From: Brucella pseudintermedia
Lineage (GTDB): Bacteria > Pseudomonadota > Alphaproteobacteria > Rhizobiales > Rhizobiaceae
Direction of reading: 5' to 3'
DNA: 64,000 nt
Assembly (NCBI RefSeq): GCF_008932435.1
Contig: NZ_WBWE01000002.1
Coordinates: forward strand, 124,001 to 188,000
Shown here: one piece after another, positions 24,289 through 33,193 of the stretch
Layout: the number at the start of each line of letters is the position of its first letter
How positions within the stretch are numbered: position 1 is the stretch's first letter
Translations under genes and position numbers: made by a program
The notes under the pieces: generated by a model
Databases searched by the model: none
Told to the model about the DNA's origin: nothing
Seen by the model: the letters and a program-made list of their open reading frames with translations, nothing else

Positions 24289-25125
24289 ATGATGGATTCG
24301 CCTGCCCCGTCACCGATCAGCGTTCCGGCAAATATCAAGGAATTCGAAGCGAAGCTGCTTCAGGTCTCCGACCGCCTGCCGAAAAGGCTCAAGCAGTGTG
24401 CTGACTTCGTCGCGGCCAATCAGGATCGTATCGCTGTGTCGACAGTCGCGGAAATGGCTGAAGGCGCAGGTGTGCAGAGTTCCGCCTTCATGCGCTTCTG
24501 CCAAATCATGGGCTTCTCCGGCTTTTCCGAAATGCAGAAGCTGTTCCGGGATTCCTATGCTGGCGGCTGGCCGGATTATTCAACCCGGTTGCAGCACTTG
24601 CGCGAAACGGCGACGGGCAGCGCTCCCGCCCTTCTTGCCGAGTTTGCCGAGGCCGGGCGCACCTCCCTCGAAGGTTTGCTCAAGACCATTGATTCTGAAG
24701 CGCTCGAAAAGGCCGTTCAGCTTCTGGCTGGCGCGCATACAATCCACATTGTCGGAATCCGTCGCGCTTTTCCAGTCGCAAGCTATCTAGCTTACGCGCT
24801 GGAGAAAATGCACGTTCCCGCAATGCTGCACAGCGCCGTTGGCAAACTGGAAAACCTGCATGCTATTCGCGAAGGCGACGTGCTTCTGGCGATTACCTTC
24901 TCCCCCTATTCGCCGGAAACGGTCGCCATGGCCGAAGCCGTTGCCGCGCGGGGTATCGATGTCGTCGGTATCACAGACACTTTTGTCAGCCCCATGAGCA
25001 AGTCCGCCAAGCAGACGCTTCTGGTTTCAGAAGTGGATTTCGGTGCATTCCGGTCGCTCTCAGCAACGCTTTGCCTGGCTATAGCACTTGCCGTCGCCGT
25101 GGGCACACTACGGCAAAGTGACTGA
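24289..25125 (+). CDS. iolR: RpiR-family repressor of inositol genes, IolR
   Basis: 278 residues: N-terminal RpiR HTH (ADFVAANQDRIAVSTVAEMA, then MRFCQIMGFSGFSEMQ) and a C-terminal SIS sugar-phosphate isomerase-like sensor domain from ~residue 130 (IHIVGIRRAFPVASYLAYAL, LLAITFSPYSPETV). Rhizobial iol clusters are repressed by such a protein, with a phosphorylated intermediate (2-deoxy-5-keto-gluconate 6-phosphate type) as the expected inducer. Located between iolG and iolCDEB. A start at either of two adjacent ATGs (24289 or 24292) is possible. Confidence 0.93.
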   Translation: MMDSPAPSPISVPANIKEFEAKLLQVSDRLPKRLKQCADFVAANQDRIAVSTVAEMAEGAGVQSSAFMRFCQIMGFSGFSEMQKLFRDSYAGGWPDYSTRLQHLRETATGSAPALLAEFAEAGRTSLEGLLKTIDSEALEKAVQLLAGAHTIHIVGIRRAFPVASYLAYALEKMHVPAMLHSAVGKLENLHAIREGDVLLAITFSPYSPETVAMAEAVAARGIDVVGITDTFVSPMSKSAKQTLLVSEVDFGAFRSLSATLCLAIALAVAVGTLRQSD

Positions 25126-25138
25126 CCTTTCTTTGCGC

Positions 25139-25193
25139 ATTCCATTTTTCGGTTGAAATAGAATAATAAATCCATTTTAATCAAAAATGGAAT
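25139..25193. promoter_or_regulatory. candidate IolR operator / promoter of iolCDEB
   Basis: AT-rich region with nested inverted repeats: ATTCCATTTTT (25139) with AAAAATGGAAT (25183), and an inner TCCATTTT-AATCA-AAAATGGA. The half-site TAGAATAATAAA at 25159 resembles the palindrome upstream of iolR. It lies 66-120 bases before the iolC start. Confidence 0.5.
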
Positions 25194-25258
25194 AACTGCT
25201 ATGTGTCGTGTTTCATGCGCAGCCATGCAGCAATAAAAAAATACCGAGGAGGACAGCA

Positions 25259-27160
25259 GTGAAGCGGCTCGACTTGATAACGATTGGCCGATCTTCGGTG
25301 GACCTGTATGGCGCGCAGGTTGGCGGCCTTCTCGAAGACATGGCATCCTTCAACAAGTATGTCGGTGGCTCCCCGACCAACATTGCAACCGGGACTGCGC
25401 GGCTGGGCCTGAAATCGGCGTTGATCACGCGTGTCGGCGATGAGCATATGGGGCGCTTTCTGCTGCGGGAACTGGAGCGGGAGGGCGTGGACACTCGGGG
25501 CATCGTTACCGATCCAGAGCGCCTGACCGCCCTGGTTATTCTCGGCATTCGCGACCAGCACCATTTTCCCTTGATCTTCTATCGCGAAAATTGTGCCGAC
25601 ATGGCTTTGTGCGAGGATGACATCGATCCAGACTTTATCGCCGAAGCAGGCTGTGTATTGGCGACCGGCACGCATCTATCGCATCCAAGAACGGAAGCGG
25701 CTGTCCTGAAAGCACTTCGCCTCGCGCGCGGCAATGGCAGCCGCACAGTGCTCGACATTGATTACCGCCCTAATCTCTGGGGGCTTTCCGGCCATGGTGA
25801 CGGAGAAAATCGTTTCATCGAATCCACAGCCGTCACAGCCAAGCTTCAATCGACGCTTCATCTGTTTGATCTTGTCGTTGGAACGGAAGAGGAGTTCCAT
25901 ATCGCAGGCGGCTCGACTGATACGCTGCAAGCGTTGAAATCCGTACGCCATGTGACGAACGCTGCACTCGTCTGCAAACGCGGTCCCATGGGAGCGGTGG
26001 TTTTCGAAGGTCCAATTCCTGACAATCTTGACGAGGGACAGAGCGGCGAGGGCTTCCCGATTGAGGTTTTCAATGTGCTCGGCGCAGGCGACGGGTTCAT
26101 GTCCGGACTTTTGCGTGGCTGGCTCAAGGGCGAAGACTGGCCAACCAGCCTCAAATTCGCCAACGCCTGCGGTGCTTTTGCAGTGTCCCGGCATGGATGC
26201 ACGCCAGCCTATCCGAGTTGGGAAGAGCTTCAGTATTTTTTCCGCACTGGCATTCGCAACAAGGCTTTGCGCAAGGATGCGGCCCTGGAGCAGATACATT
26301 GGTCCACCAACCGCAACGGCGACTGGCCTCACATGCGCGTCTTCGCGTTCGACCACCGTATCCAGCTTGAAGAAATGGCCGCCGAAGCGGGCGTTTCGAC
26401 GGAAAAGATAGGTGAATTCAAACATCTTTGCCTGAATGCTGCCTTGCAGGTGGCAAACGGCGCCAAAGGCTACGGCATATTGTGCGATGGGCGGCTGGGC
26501 CGCGATGCTCTTTACCGGGCCGCGGGCACAAACTTGTGGATCGGGCGTCCTGCTGAGTGGCCCGGTTCACGCCCGCTGAAACTGGAGCCGGAACTCGGAC
26601 CGGACTGTGGTGGACTTGTGGAGTGGTCCGTTGGGAACGTCGTGAAGTTGCTATGCTTCTATCATCCGGATGACACAGCTGAATTCAAGGCACAGCAGGA
26701 AGAAACGGTTTTACGTCTTTTCGCAGCCGCCCGGCGTAACCGTTTGGAATTCCTGTTAGAAATTATCCCTTCCAAAGCGGGGCCGGTCGATGACGACACG
26801 ACAGCGCGTGTGATCGAGCGGTTCTATGAGATCGGCGTCTATCCCGACTGGTGGAAGCTCGAGCCTATGAAAACCACGGCGGCCTGGGCCAATGCCTGTG
26901 ACGCGATTACTCGCAACGATGCACACACGCGCGGCATCGTCGTCCTGGGACTGGATGCACCCGCCGAAGAACTGGAAGCCAGCCTTGCAATCGCTGCCGG
27001 GTTCGATCTCGTCAAAGGTTTTGCGGTAGGGCGCACCATCTTTGGTGACGCAGCACGCAAATGGCTGAACGGTTTGATCAGCGACGAAGAAGCAGTCGCC
27101 GAGATGGCTGCGCGCTATCGCAGCCTTTGCAATGTCTGGGACAGCGTACGTAAATACTGA
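25259..27160 (+). CDS. iolC: IolC kinase fused to DUF2090 domain
   Basis: Phosphorylates 5-dehydro-2-deoxy-D-gluconate (fifth step of the inositol pathway). GTG start at 25259 placed 6 bases after GAGGAGG (633 residues). Residues 1-~325 are a PfkB-type kinase, with the first signature in VGGSPTNIATGTARLG and the catalytic Asp in NVLGAGDGFMSG. Residues ~330-633 are a TIM-barrel-like DUF2090 domain (RVFAFDHRIQLEEMAAEAG), predicted to be an aldolase or accessory for the next step, as in other proteobacterial IolC fusions. No separate iolJ aldolase lies in the window, which supports that role. First gene of iolCDEB. Confidence 0.93.
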   Translation: MKRLDLITIGRSSVDLYGAQVGGLLEDMASFNKYVGGSPTNIATGTARLGLKSALITRVGDEHMGRFLLRELEREGVDTRGIVTDPERLTALVILGIRDQHHFPLIFYRENCADMALCEDDIDPDFIAEAGCVLATGTHLSHPRTEAAVLKALRLARGNGSRTVLDIDYRPNLWGLSGHGDGENRFIESTAVTAKLQSTLHLFDLVVGTEEEFHIAGGSTDTLQALKSVRHVTNAALVCKRGPMGAVVFEGPIPDNLDEGQSGEGFPIEVFNVLGAGDGFMSGLLRGWLKGEDWPTSLKFANACGAFAVSRHGCTPAYPSWEELQYFFRTGIRNKALRKDAALEQIHWSTNRNGDWPHMRVFAFDHRIQLEEMAAEAGVSTEKIGEFKHLCLNAALQVANGAKGYGILCDGRLGRDALYRAAGTNLWIGRPAEWPGSRPLKLEPELGPDCGGLVEWSVGNVVKLLCFYHPDDTAEFKAQQEETVLRLFAAARRNRLEFLLEIIPSKAGPVDDDTTARVIERFYEIGVYPDWWKLEPMKTTAAWANACDAITRNDAHTRGIVVLGLDAPAEELEASLAIAAGFDLVKGFAVGRTIFGDAARKWLNGLISDEEAVAEMAARYRSLCNVWDSVRKY

Positions 27161-27192
27161 GTTCGTTCTGCCGGGAGGACGCTGGAGGAGCT

Positions 27193-29016
27193 ATGAAAAC
27201 AATTCGATTGACCGCCGCGCAAGCTTTGGTGCGCTATCTCGCAAATCAGCTGACGCCGGACGGGGAAACTTTTATCGCAGGCGTCTGGGCTATTTTCGGC
27301 CATGGGAATGTGGCCGGACTTGGCGAGGCGCTCCACGGCATTCGCGAAGAATTGTCGACATGGCGCGGTCACAATGAGCAGACCATGGCTCATGCAGCCA
27401 TTGCCTATGCCAAGCAGCTTGGCCGCAAGCGCGCTTGTGCCGTCACCTCCTCCATCGGCCCCGGTGCAACAAATATGGTTACGGCAGCTGCCCTCGCCCA
27501 TGTAAACCGCCTGCCTGTCCTTCTCATCCCGGGTGACGTCTTTGCCAATCGTGGACCTGACCCCGTTTTACAGCAAATCGAAGACTTCAATGACGGCACC
27601 ATGACCGTAAATGACTGTTTTCGTCCGGTCAGCCGCTATTTCGACAGGATCACCCGACCCGAACAGCTTCTCACCGCCCTGCCTCGCGCCTTCCGCACCA
27701 TGACAGATCCAGCCGATTGCGGGCCGGTGACACTCGCCTTTTGTCAGGACGTACAGACGGAGGCCTATGACTGGCCGGAAACGTTCTTTGAACAGAAAGT
27801 CTGGCACTGGCGCCGCCCGCCGCCGGATGAAAATGAACTGAATAGCGCAGCCGCAGCAATTCGGGCAGCGCTCAAACCTGTTATCGTCGCAGGCGGTGGT
27901 GTGCATTATTCCGGCGCACAGGAAGCGTTGCGCAATTTTGCCGAAGCGCACGGCATTCCGGTAATCGAAACGCAGGCAGGTAAATCGGCCCTGCCGTGGG
28001 ATCATCCGCTCAATTTCGGTCCGGTGGGCGTAACTGGGGCAGATAGCGCCAATGCTATCGCTGCGGAAGCTGATCTCGTGGTCGGCGTCGGCACGCGCTT
28101 TCAGGACTTTACAACCGGATCTTGGGCGCTCTTCAGACATCCCGGGCGCAAGCTTCTCTCGCTAAATGTCCAGCCCTATGACGGTTCCAAGCATGGTTCG
28201 CTTCCATTGGTTGCCGATGCAAAGATCGGGCTTGAAATGCTCTCCAAAACAATCGGCAGCTACCAGCGCCAACCAATCAATGCAGCATTGAAAGAGAAAT
28301 GGTTTGCGGCGGCAGACCGTTTCACAGCCGCTCCCAACGATAGCAACGCCTTGCCGACCGATATGCAGGTGATTGGCGCGGTGCAGCGCCAGGCGCGAGA
28401 GAACACCGTCGTCATGTGCGCGGCCGGAACGATGCCCGGAGAATTGCATCAACTCTGGAAGGCCGGTCGCCCCATGTCCTACCACATGGAATACGGCTTT
28501 TCCTGCATGGGCTACGAAATCGCCGGTGGTCTCGGCATCAAGATGGCCGAACCGGATCGGGACGTCATCGTGATGGTCGGCGACGGTTCCTACATGATGG
28601 CCAATTCTGAACTCGCCACCGCCGTCATGATGGGACAGAAGATTACGGTCGTTGTTACCGACAATCGTGGTTTCGGCTGCATCAACCGGCTGCAAATGGC
28701 GACCGGCGGCGCCGAGTTCAACAACCTGCTCGATCATGCTGCCCATGTGAACCCATCGAAAATAGATTTTGCTGCCCACGCCGGAGCAATGGGCGCTGAT
28801 ACAAAGAAAGCAGGGTCGATCCACGAGTTGGAAGATGCCCTGGCTGAAGCCCGCAACAGTTCGCGCACGACTGTCATCATTATCGACACCGATCCTTACC
28901 CGACGCCCGAAACCGGCGGATGGTGGTGGGATGTCGCTGTGCCGGAAGTCTCGGAACGTGAGCAGGTACGTGCTGCACGCAAAGATTATGAAGCCAAGCT
29001 CAAAGAAAGAAACTGA
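27193..29016 (+). CDS. iolD: 3D-(3,5/4)-trihydroxycyclohexane-1,2-dione acylhydrolase IolD
   Basis: ThDP-dependent ring-opening hydrolase making 5-deoxy-D-glucuronate. 607 residues with the three-domain acetolactate synthase-like fold. The ThDP-activating Glu is in WRGHNEQTMAHAA, and the Mg-ThDP motif runs from VGDGSYMMANSELA to VVTDNRGFG. The WWWDVAVPEVS block at the C-terminus is typical of IolD. GGAGGAGCT precedes the ATG. 32 bases after iolC and 3 bases before iolE. Confidence 0.97.
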   Translation: MKTIRLTAAQALVRYLANQLTPDGETFIAGVWAIFGHGNVAGLGEALHGIREELSTWRGHNEQTMAHAAIAYAKQLGRKRACAVTSSIGPGATNMVTAAALAHVNRLPVLLIPGDVFANRGPDPVLQQIEDFNDGTMTVNDCFRPVSRYFDRITRPEQLLTALPRAFRTMTDPADCGPVTLAFCQDVQTEAYDWPETFFEQKVWHWRRPPPDENELNSAAAAIRAALKPVIVAGGGVHYSGAQEALRNFAEAHGIPVIETQAGKSALPWDHPLNFGPVGVTGADSANAIAAEADLVVGVGTRFQDFTTGSWALFRHPGRKLLSLNVQPYDGSKHGSLPLVADAKIGLEMLSKTIGSYQRQPINAALKEKWFAAADRFTAAPNDSNALPTDMQVIGAVQRQARENTVVMCAAGTMPGELHQLWKAGRPMSYHMEYGFSCMGYEIAGGLGIKMAEPDRDVIVMVGDGSYMMANSELATAVMMGQKITVVVTDNRGFGCINRLQMATGGAEFNNLLDHAAHVNPSKIDFAAHAGAMGADTKKAGSIHELEDALAEARNSSRTTVIIIDTDPYPTPETGGWWWDVAVPEVSEREQVRAARKDYEAKLKERN

Positions 29017-29019
29017 CCA

Positions 29020-29922
29020 ATGATCCTCTATGGCACCAATCCCATTGCCTGGTCGAACGACGATGATCGCAGCCTCGGCGCGCACATCAGCTTGGATCAA
29101 TGTCTCGATGAAACCGCCGAAATCGGCTTCGACGGAATCGAGAAAGGTCACAAGTTTCCGCAGGAAGCCGCGTTGCTCAAGGCCGTTCTTGAACCCCGCA
29201 AGCTGCGCTATGTATCGGGCTGGCATTCACTCAATCTGCTGATCAACCCGGTTGAAGAAGAAAAGAAGGCAATGCAGCCGGCGCTCGATCTTCTGAAAGC
29301 GATGGGCTCCAAGGTCATCATCGTTTGCGAAACCTCCAACGCGATTCACGGCGATAATGACAAGCCATTATCCGAACGTCCGGTCCTTGAAGAAGCGCGT
29401 TGGGAAGAATTTAGCGCGGGCGTGGAAGCACTGGCCGAATATGCCGCAGCTCAAGATATCGCGCTTGTCTACCATCATCACATGGGAACGGTAGTGCAGA
29501 GCGAGGACGAGATTGATCTTCTTATGCAACATACGGGACCGTATACAAAGCTTCTTCTCGATACCGGCCATTGCCTGTTTGGCGGCGGGGACCCCGAACG
29601 GGTTGCCAAAAAGCATATGGGCCGTGTCGGACATATCCATGCCAAGAACGTACGCCCGGCGATAGCCACCGAAGTAGGCGACCAAGGCCTGTCTTTTCTG
29701 GAGGGAGTCCGTCGCGGCGTTTTCACTGTTCCGGGCGATCCGGACGGCGGCGTCGACTTCGTACCTGTACTGAAAGTTGCAGCCGAGAAAGCTTATCAAG
29801 GCTGGCTGGTGATCGAAGCCGAGCAAGATCCAGATGTTCGCAATCCATATCAATATCAGTCACTTGGGCTGAAGTCGCTGAAATCATTCGCGCGTGAAGC
29901 AGGACTCGATAAAGGAGACTGA
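29020..29922 (+). CDS. iolE: myo-inosose-2 dehydratase IolE
   Basis: Dehydrates scyllo-inosose to 3D-trihydroxycyclohexane-1,2-dione. 300 residues, AP-endonuclease-2-like TIM barrel; metal ligands are suggested in [22 protein letters not shown] and [10 protein letters not shown]. Starts [14 protein letters not shown], the family signature. ATG is 3 bases after the iolD stop and the stop is 3 bases before iolB. Confidence 0.96.
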   Translation: MILYGTNPIAWSNDDDRSLGAHISLDQCLDETAEIGFDGIEKGHKFPQEAALLKAVLEPRKLRYVSGWHSLNLLINPVEEEKKAMQPALDLLKAMGSKVIIVCETSNAIHGDNDKPLSERPVLEEARWEEFSAGVEALAEYAAAQDIALVYHHHMGTVVQSEDEIDLLMQHTGPYTKLLLDTGHCLFGGGDPERVAKKHMGRVGHIHAKNVRPAIATEVGDQGLSFLEGVRRGVFTVPGDPDGGVDFVPVLKVAAEKAYQGWLVIEAEQDPDVRNPYQYQSLGLKSLKSFAREAGLDKGD

Positions 29923-29925
29923 GAC

Positions 29926-30735
29926 ATGGACAATCTGTTGCGCAAGCCCGTGGGCACGCATGGCAAGGTTCACGACATTACACCGGAAAGCGCCGGATGG
30001 GGCTATGTCGGATTCGGACTTTATCGTCTAAAGGCTGGTGAAAGCGCTTCAGAAAAGACGGGGCCGACCGAGGTGATCCTCGTTCTTGTGGAAGGCAAAG
30101 CGGAGATTTCGGCTTCCGGCGAGGATTTCGGCGAGATGGGCGAACGTATGAACGTGTTCGAGAAACTGCCGCCGCACTGCCTCTATGTGCCTGCTGAAAG
30201 CGACTGGCAAGCGACTGCTACAACAGATTGTGTCCTGGCCGTATGTACCGCGCCGGGTAAACCGGGCCGCAAGGCACAGAAGCTTGGACCGAAAGGCCTG
30301 TCGCTGGAACAACGCGGAACAGGCGCCAATACCCGCTTCATCCATAATATAGCAATGGAAGGCCGCGATGTTGCCGACAGCCTTCTTGTCACCGAGGTAT
30401 TCACCCCACAGGGTAACTGGTCGTCCTATCCACCGCACAGGCATGACGAAGACAATTTTCCGGATATGACCTATCTGGAAGAGACCTATTATCACCGTCT
30501 CAATCCGGCGCAGGGGTTTGGCTTCCAGCGTGTTTTCACCGAGGACGGAAGCCTTGATGAAACCATGGCAGTCGCAGATGGAGATGTCGTGCTTGTGCCC
30601 AAAGGCCATCATCCATGTGGCGCGCCCTATGGCTATGAGATGTATTATCTCAATGTGATGGCCGGTCCCTTGCGCAAATGGCGGTTCAAGAATCATCCCG
30701 ATCACGACTGGATTTTCCAACGGGACAACTCCTGA
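29926..30735 (+). CDS. iolB: 5-deoxy-glucuronate isomerase IolB
   Basis: Isomerises 5-deoxy-glucuronate to 5-dehydro-2-deoxy-gluconate, the IolC substrate. 269 residues, bicupin fold. Metal-binding cupin block SSYPPHRHDEDNFPDMTYLEE; C-terminal GHHPCGAPYGYEMYYLNVMAGP. AGGAGACTGAGAC lies before the ATG. Completes the chain iolG-E-D-B-C in this cluster; IolA (methylmalonate semialdehyde dehydrogenase) is not here. Confidence 0.96.
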   Translation: MDNLLRKPVGTHGKVHDITPESAGWGYVGFGLYRLKAGESASEKTGPTEVILVLVEGKAEISASGEDFGEMGERMNVFEKLPPHCLYVPAESDWQATATTDCVLAVCTAPGKPGRKAQKLGPKGLSLEQRGTGANTRFIHNIAMEGRDVADSLLVTEVFTPQGNWSSYPPHRHDEDNFPDMTYLEETYYHRLNPAQGFGFQRVFTEDGSLDETMAVADGDVVLVPKGHHPCGAPYGYEMYYLNVMAGPLRKWRFKNHPDHDWIFQRDNS

Positions 30736-30818
30736 TCCTCCTTAAGAAACAGACCGACTCGTGTAAGCTTTCGGCAAGTCCGTGGAAGACTTGCCGATTG
30801 CATTTTGGGGAGTTTCGA

Positions 30819-31262
30819 TTGAACGAGCGCGTCCGTTTTCAGCTTTCGTCCGCAGTCTTTGTCATTCTGGCGCGCGGAGCGGAAATCTGCATGTTGCGAC
30901 GGAAAGCAACTGGATGGATGGATGGTTCGTTCAGCCTCCCTGCAGGAGGGCTTGATGCGGGCGAAACGATCCGCGCCGCAGCCGCACGGGAAGCGTTTGA
31001 AGAGACGGGCGTGGTCATCGCGCCGGAAGCTCTGAAATCAGTCCACACCTTGCATAGCCTGACGGCCGACAGCCCCTGGATAGGCCATTTCTTCCGCACC
31101 GAGGAATGGACTGGCACCCCCACCCTATGCGAGCCGGACAAGCACGACAATCTGCAATGGAGAAAACTGGACAATCTTCCTGGAAATACCATTCCCTATG
31201 TGAGGCAGGCACTTGTCTGCATCGCCCGCAATGAACCTTATTCAGAGTACGGTTGGGAATAA
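30819..31262 (+). CDS. Nudix hydrolase
   Basis: 147 residues beginning at TTG 30819, behind GGGGAG; no ATG fits the frame before the conserved part. The Nudix box GGLDAGETIRAAAAREAFEETG follows GX5EX7REUXEEXGU, so it hydrolyses a nucleoside diphosphate linked to another group. Located 83 bases after iolB on the same strand and convergent with the phosphatase gene. Substrate unknown; possibly housekeeping rather than inositol related. Confidence 0.85.
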   Translation: MNERVRFQLSSAVFVILARGAEICMLRRKATGWMDGSFSLPAGGLDAGETIRAAAAREAFEETGVVIAPEALKSVHTLHSLTADSPWIGHFFRTEEWTGTPTLCEPDKHDNLQWRKLDNLPGNTIPYVRQALVCIARNEPYSEYGWE

Positions 31263-31284
31263 GCTCCGAAACTGGAACTATCCG

Positions 31285-32085
31285 TCAGAGACCGGCAACC
31301 CTCTTGAGATCGTCAATCGCACCGGGTGCAGCCACGAAAACCCTGTTACCCTTGGTAAGTTTTTCTCCATCGACAGGGAAAGGGTGCGCATAACCACCCG
31401 CCTCGCGCACAAGGCAAAAGCCAGCCATGCAATCCCACGCATGCATATAGGGCTCATAATATCCCACCAGCCTGCCAGCCGCGACATAGGCAATCATCAG
31501 CGCACCGGACCCGTTGCGAATAAACGTGCCGCCCGCCTCAAGCAGATCTTCCACGATTTTGGCCACGAGTTGCGGCGTCACATAGTTGTTGGCACCGATA
31601 CCTGTCACCGAATTGCGGATCGTGCGGGTTGGATCGAGAACCAGCTTCTTGCCATTGAGCGTTGCGCCCAAGCCGTTTGCCGAGGCATAGAGTTCATCGA
31701 AACAAGGAGCCTGAATTACGCCGATGACAGGCTCTCCGTCTTTCAGAACGGCAATGGAAACGCACCAGTTCGGCATGCCGTTGACGAAAGGACTGGTGCC
31801 ATCAATCGGATCGACGACCCAGGTGTAGCCTGATGCACCCTCATTCAGCCCGTATTCCTCTCCGAGAAAGCCGTCGTGCGGAAAAATTTCCGACACACGG
31901 GTGCGGATGAGCTGCTCGACGTCCCTATCGGCAATCGACACCACGTCCTGCGGGTCCCGCTTGGTTTCGATAACCAGCGTTTCGCGTCGTTTGAAATAGT
32001 CGAGAGCTTTAGCGCCCGCTTCGCGCGCGATCTTTTCGGCAAGCGCCAGCCGCGCTTCTAATTCCGGTCGGGGATGGGAAGTCAT
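31285..32085 (-). CDS. inositol monophosphatase-family phosphatase
   Basis: Mg-dependent phosphomonoesterase of the FIG/IMPase superfamily. ATG at 32085 gives 266 residues. Metal-site motifs are complete: GEEYG, then WVVDPIDGTSPFVNGMP, then the distal AWDCMAGFCLVREAGG. The gene is the last of the afuA-B-C-IMPase operon (46 bases after afuC), so it most likely acts on what the transporter imports: removing phosphate from an inositol or sugar phosphate. Histidinol-phosphatase or fructose-bisphosphatase activity is possible, since the family is broad. It faces the iol cluster, which would use free inositol. Confidence 0.88.
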   Translation of the reverse strand: MTSHPRPELEARLALAEKIAREAGAKALDYFKRRETLVIETKRDPQDVVSIADRDVEQLIRTRVSEIFPHDGFLGEEYGLNEGASGYTWVVDPIDGTSPFVNGMPNWCVSIAVLKDGEPVIGVIQAPCFDELYASANGLGATLNGKKLVLDPTRTIRNSVTGIGANNYVTPQLVAKIVEDLLEAGGTFIRNGSGALMIAYVAAGRLVGYYEPYMHAWDCMAGFCLVREAGGYAHPFPVDGEKLTKGNRVFVAAPGAIDDLKRVAGL

Positions 32086-32131
32086 GATGGTTTTCCGATG
32101 AGAGATAAGGAGAGGCGCGACGTTTCTGCGC

Positions 32132-33193
32132 CTATTGATTGATAATGGCAAGCCCGCGCATTTTGAACTCAATCGAGACGTCGGTTTGTGGCGGCAGGGC
32201 CTTCTCGACCGCCGGATCAACAATGAAAAGCTTGCCGTGCTCGGTCTCAATTTCATACTCGATATGATCGCCAAGATAGGCCGAATGCGCGACCCGTCCG
32301 GGAAAGCCGCCGCCCGTCCTTGGCTGGAGGGTCACCGCATTGGGACGGATCGCAAGCTGCGCCGGCCCTGGCCGGGCGTTGCGGGCAGCGACCCTGTGGG
32401 TCAGGCTTCCCACACGAATGACAGCTTCGCCTCCATCGGCTGTCACTACTTCACACGGTACCACATTCGCCTCCCCCATGAAGTCCGCAATGAAAGCGGA
32501 GGCTGGTGTTTCATAGAGATCACGCGGGCTTCCTTTCTGGGCGATGTTGCCTTCTTTCATGACGATGATCGTATCGGAAACGGCAAGCGCCTCGTCCTGA
32601 TCATGTGTCACATAAACGGCAGTGAAGCCGAGCCGCTGCTGCAACTCGCGAATTTCAGTACGCACCCGGCGACGCAAGCGAGCATCGAGATTTGAAAGCG
32701 GTTCATCCAGAAGCAGAACCTGTGGCTCCAGCACGAGAGCGCGGGCGACCGCAACGCGCTGCTGCTGCCCACCCGAGAGTTCGGCAGGCAGGCGGTGCCC
32801 CATTCCTGCCAGACCGACGAGCTTCAGCCCCTCTTCCGCACGTTCGCGCGCTTCCGCCTTCTTCATGCCTGAAGATTCCAGGCCGTAGGCTACATTGTCG
32901 AGCGAACTCATATGCGGAAAGAGCGCGTAGGACTGGAAGACCATCGAAACATCACGCTCATTAGCTGGCAGGTTGGTCACATCCTTCCCACCAATCAGAA
33001 TACGACCCGACGTTGGGTGTTCGAGCCCAGCCAGCAGCCGCAAAGTCGTCGTCTTGCCGCAACCGGATGGTCCAAGAAGCGTTACCAGAGTTCCCGGCTC
33101 GACAGTCAGGGACAGATCGGGCAAGGCGGTGAAATTACCGAACTTCTTGGTGACGTTTTCAAATGTAACGGAGCCGGGACGGATCGCAGTCAT
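32132..33193 (-). CDS. afuC: AfuC-type ABC transporter ATPase
   Basis: ATPase of the AfuABC importer. 353 residues: Walker A GPSGCGKTTT, Q-loop FQSYALFPH, signature LSGGQQQRV, Walker B LLLDEPLSNLDAR and the switch His of YVTHDQDEA, followed by a C-terminal TOBE domain (~residues 240-353). ATGA overlap with afuB (start at 33193, afuB stop at 33190-33192) indicates tight coupling. Commonly annotated as an iron(III) ATPase, but see afuA for why sugar phosphate is more likely. Confidence 0.9.
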   Translation of the reverse strand: MTAIRPGSVTFENVTKKFGNFTALPDLSLTVEPGTLVTLLGPSGCGKTTTLRLLAGLEHPTSGRILIGGKDVTNLPANERDVSMVFQSYALFPHMSSLDNVAYGLESSGMKKAEARERAEEGLKLVGLAGMGHRLPAELSGGQQQRVAVARALVLEPQVLLLDEPLSNLDARLRRRVRTEIRELQQRLGFTAVYVTHDQDEALAVSDTIIVMKEGNIAQKGSPRDLYETPASAFIADFMGEANVVPCEVVTADGGEAVIRVGSLTHRVAARNARPGPAQLAIRPNAVTLQPRTGGGFPGRVAHSAYLGDHIEYEIETEHGKLFIVDPAVEKALPPQTDVSIEFKMRGLAIINQ

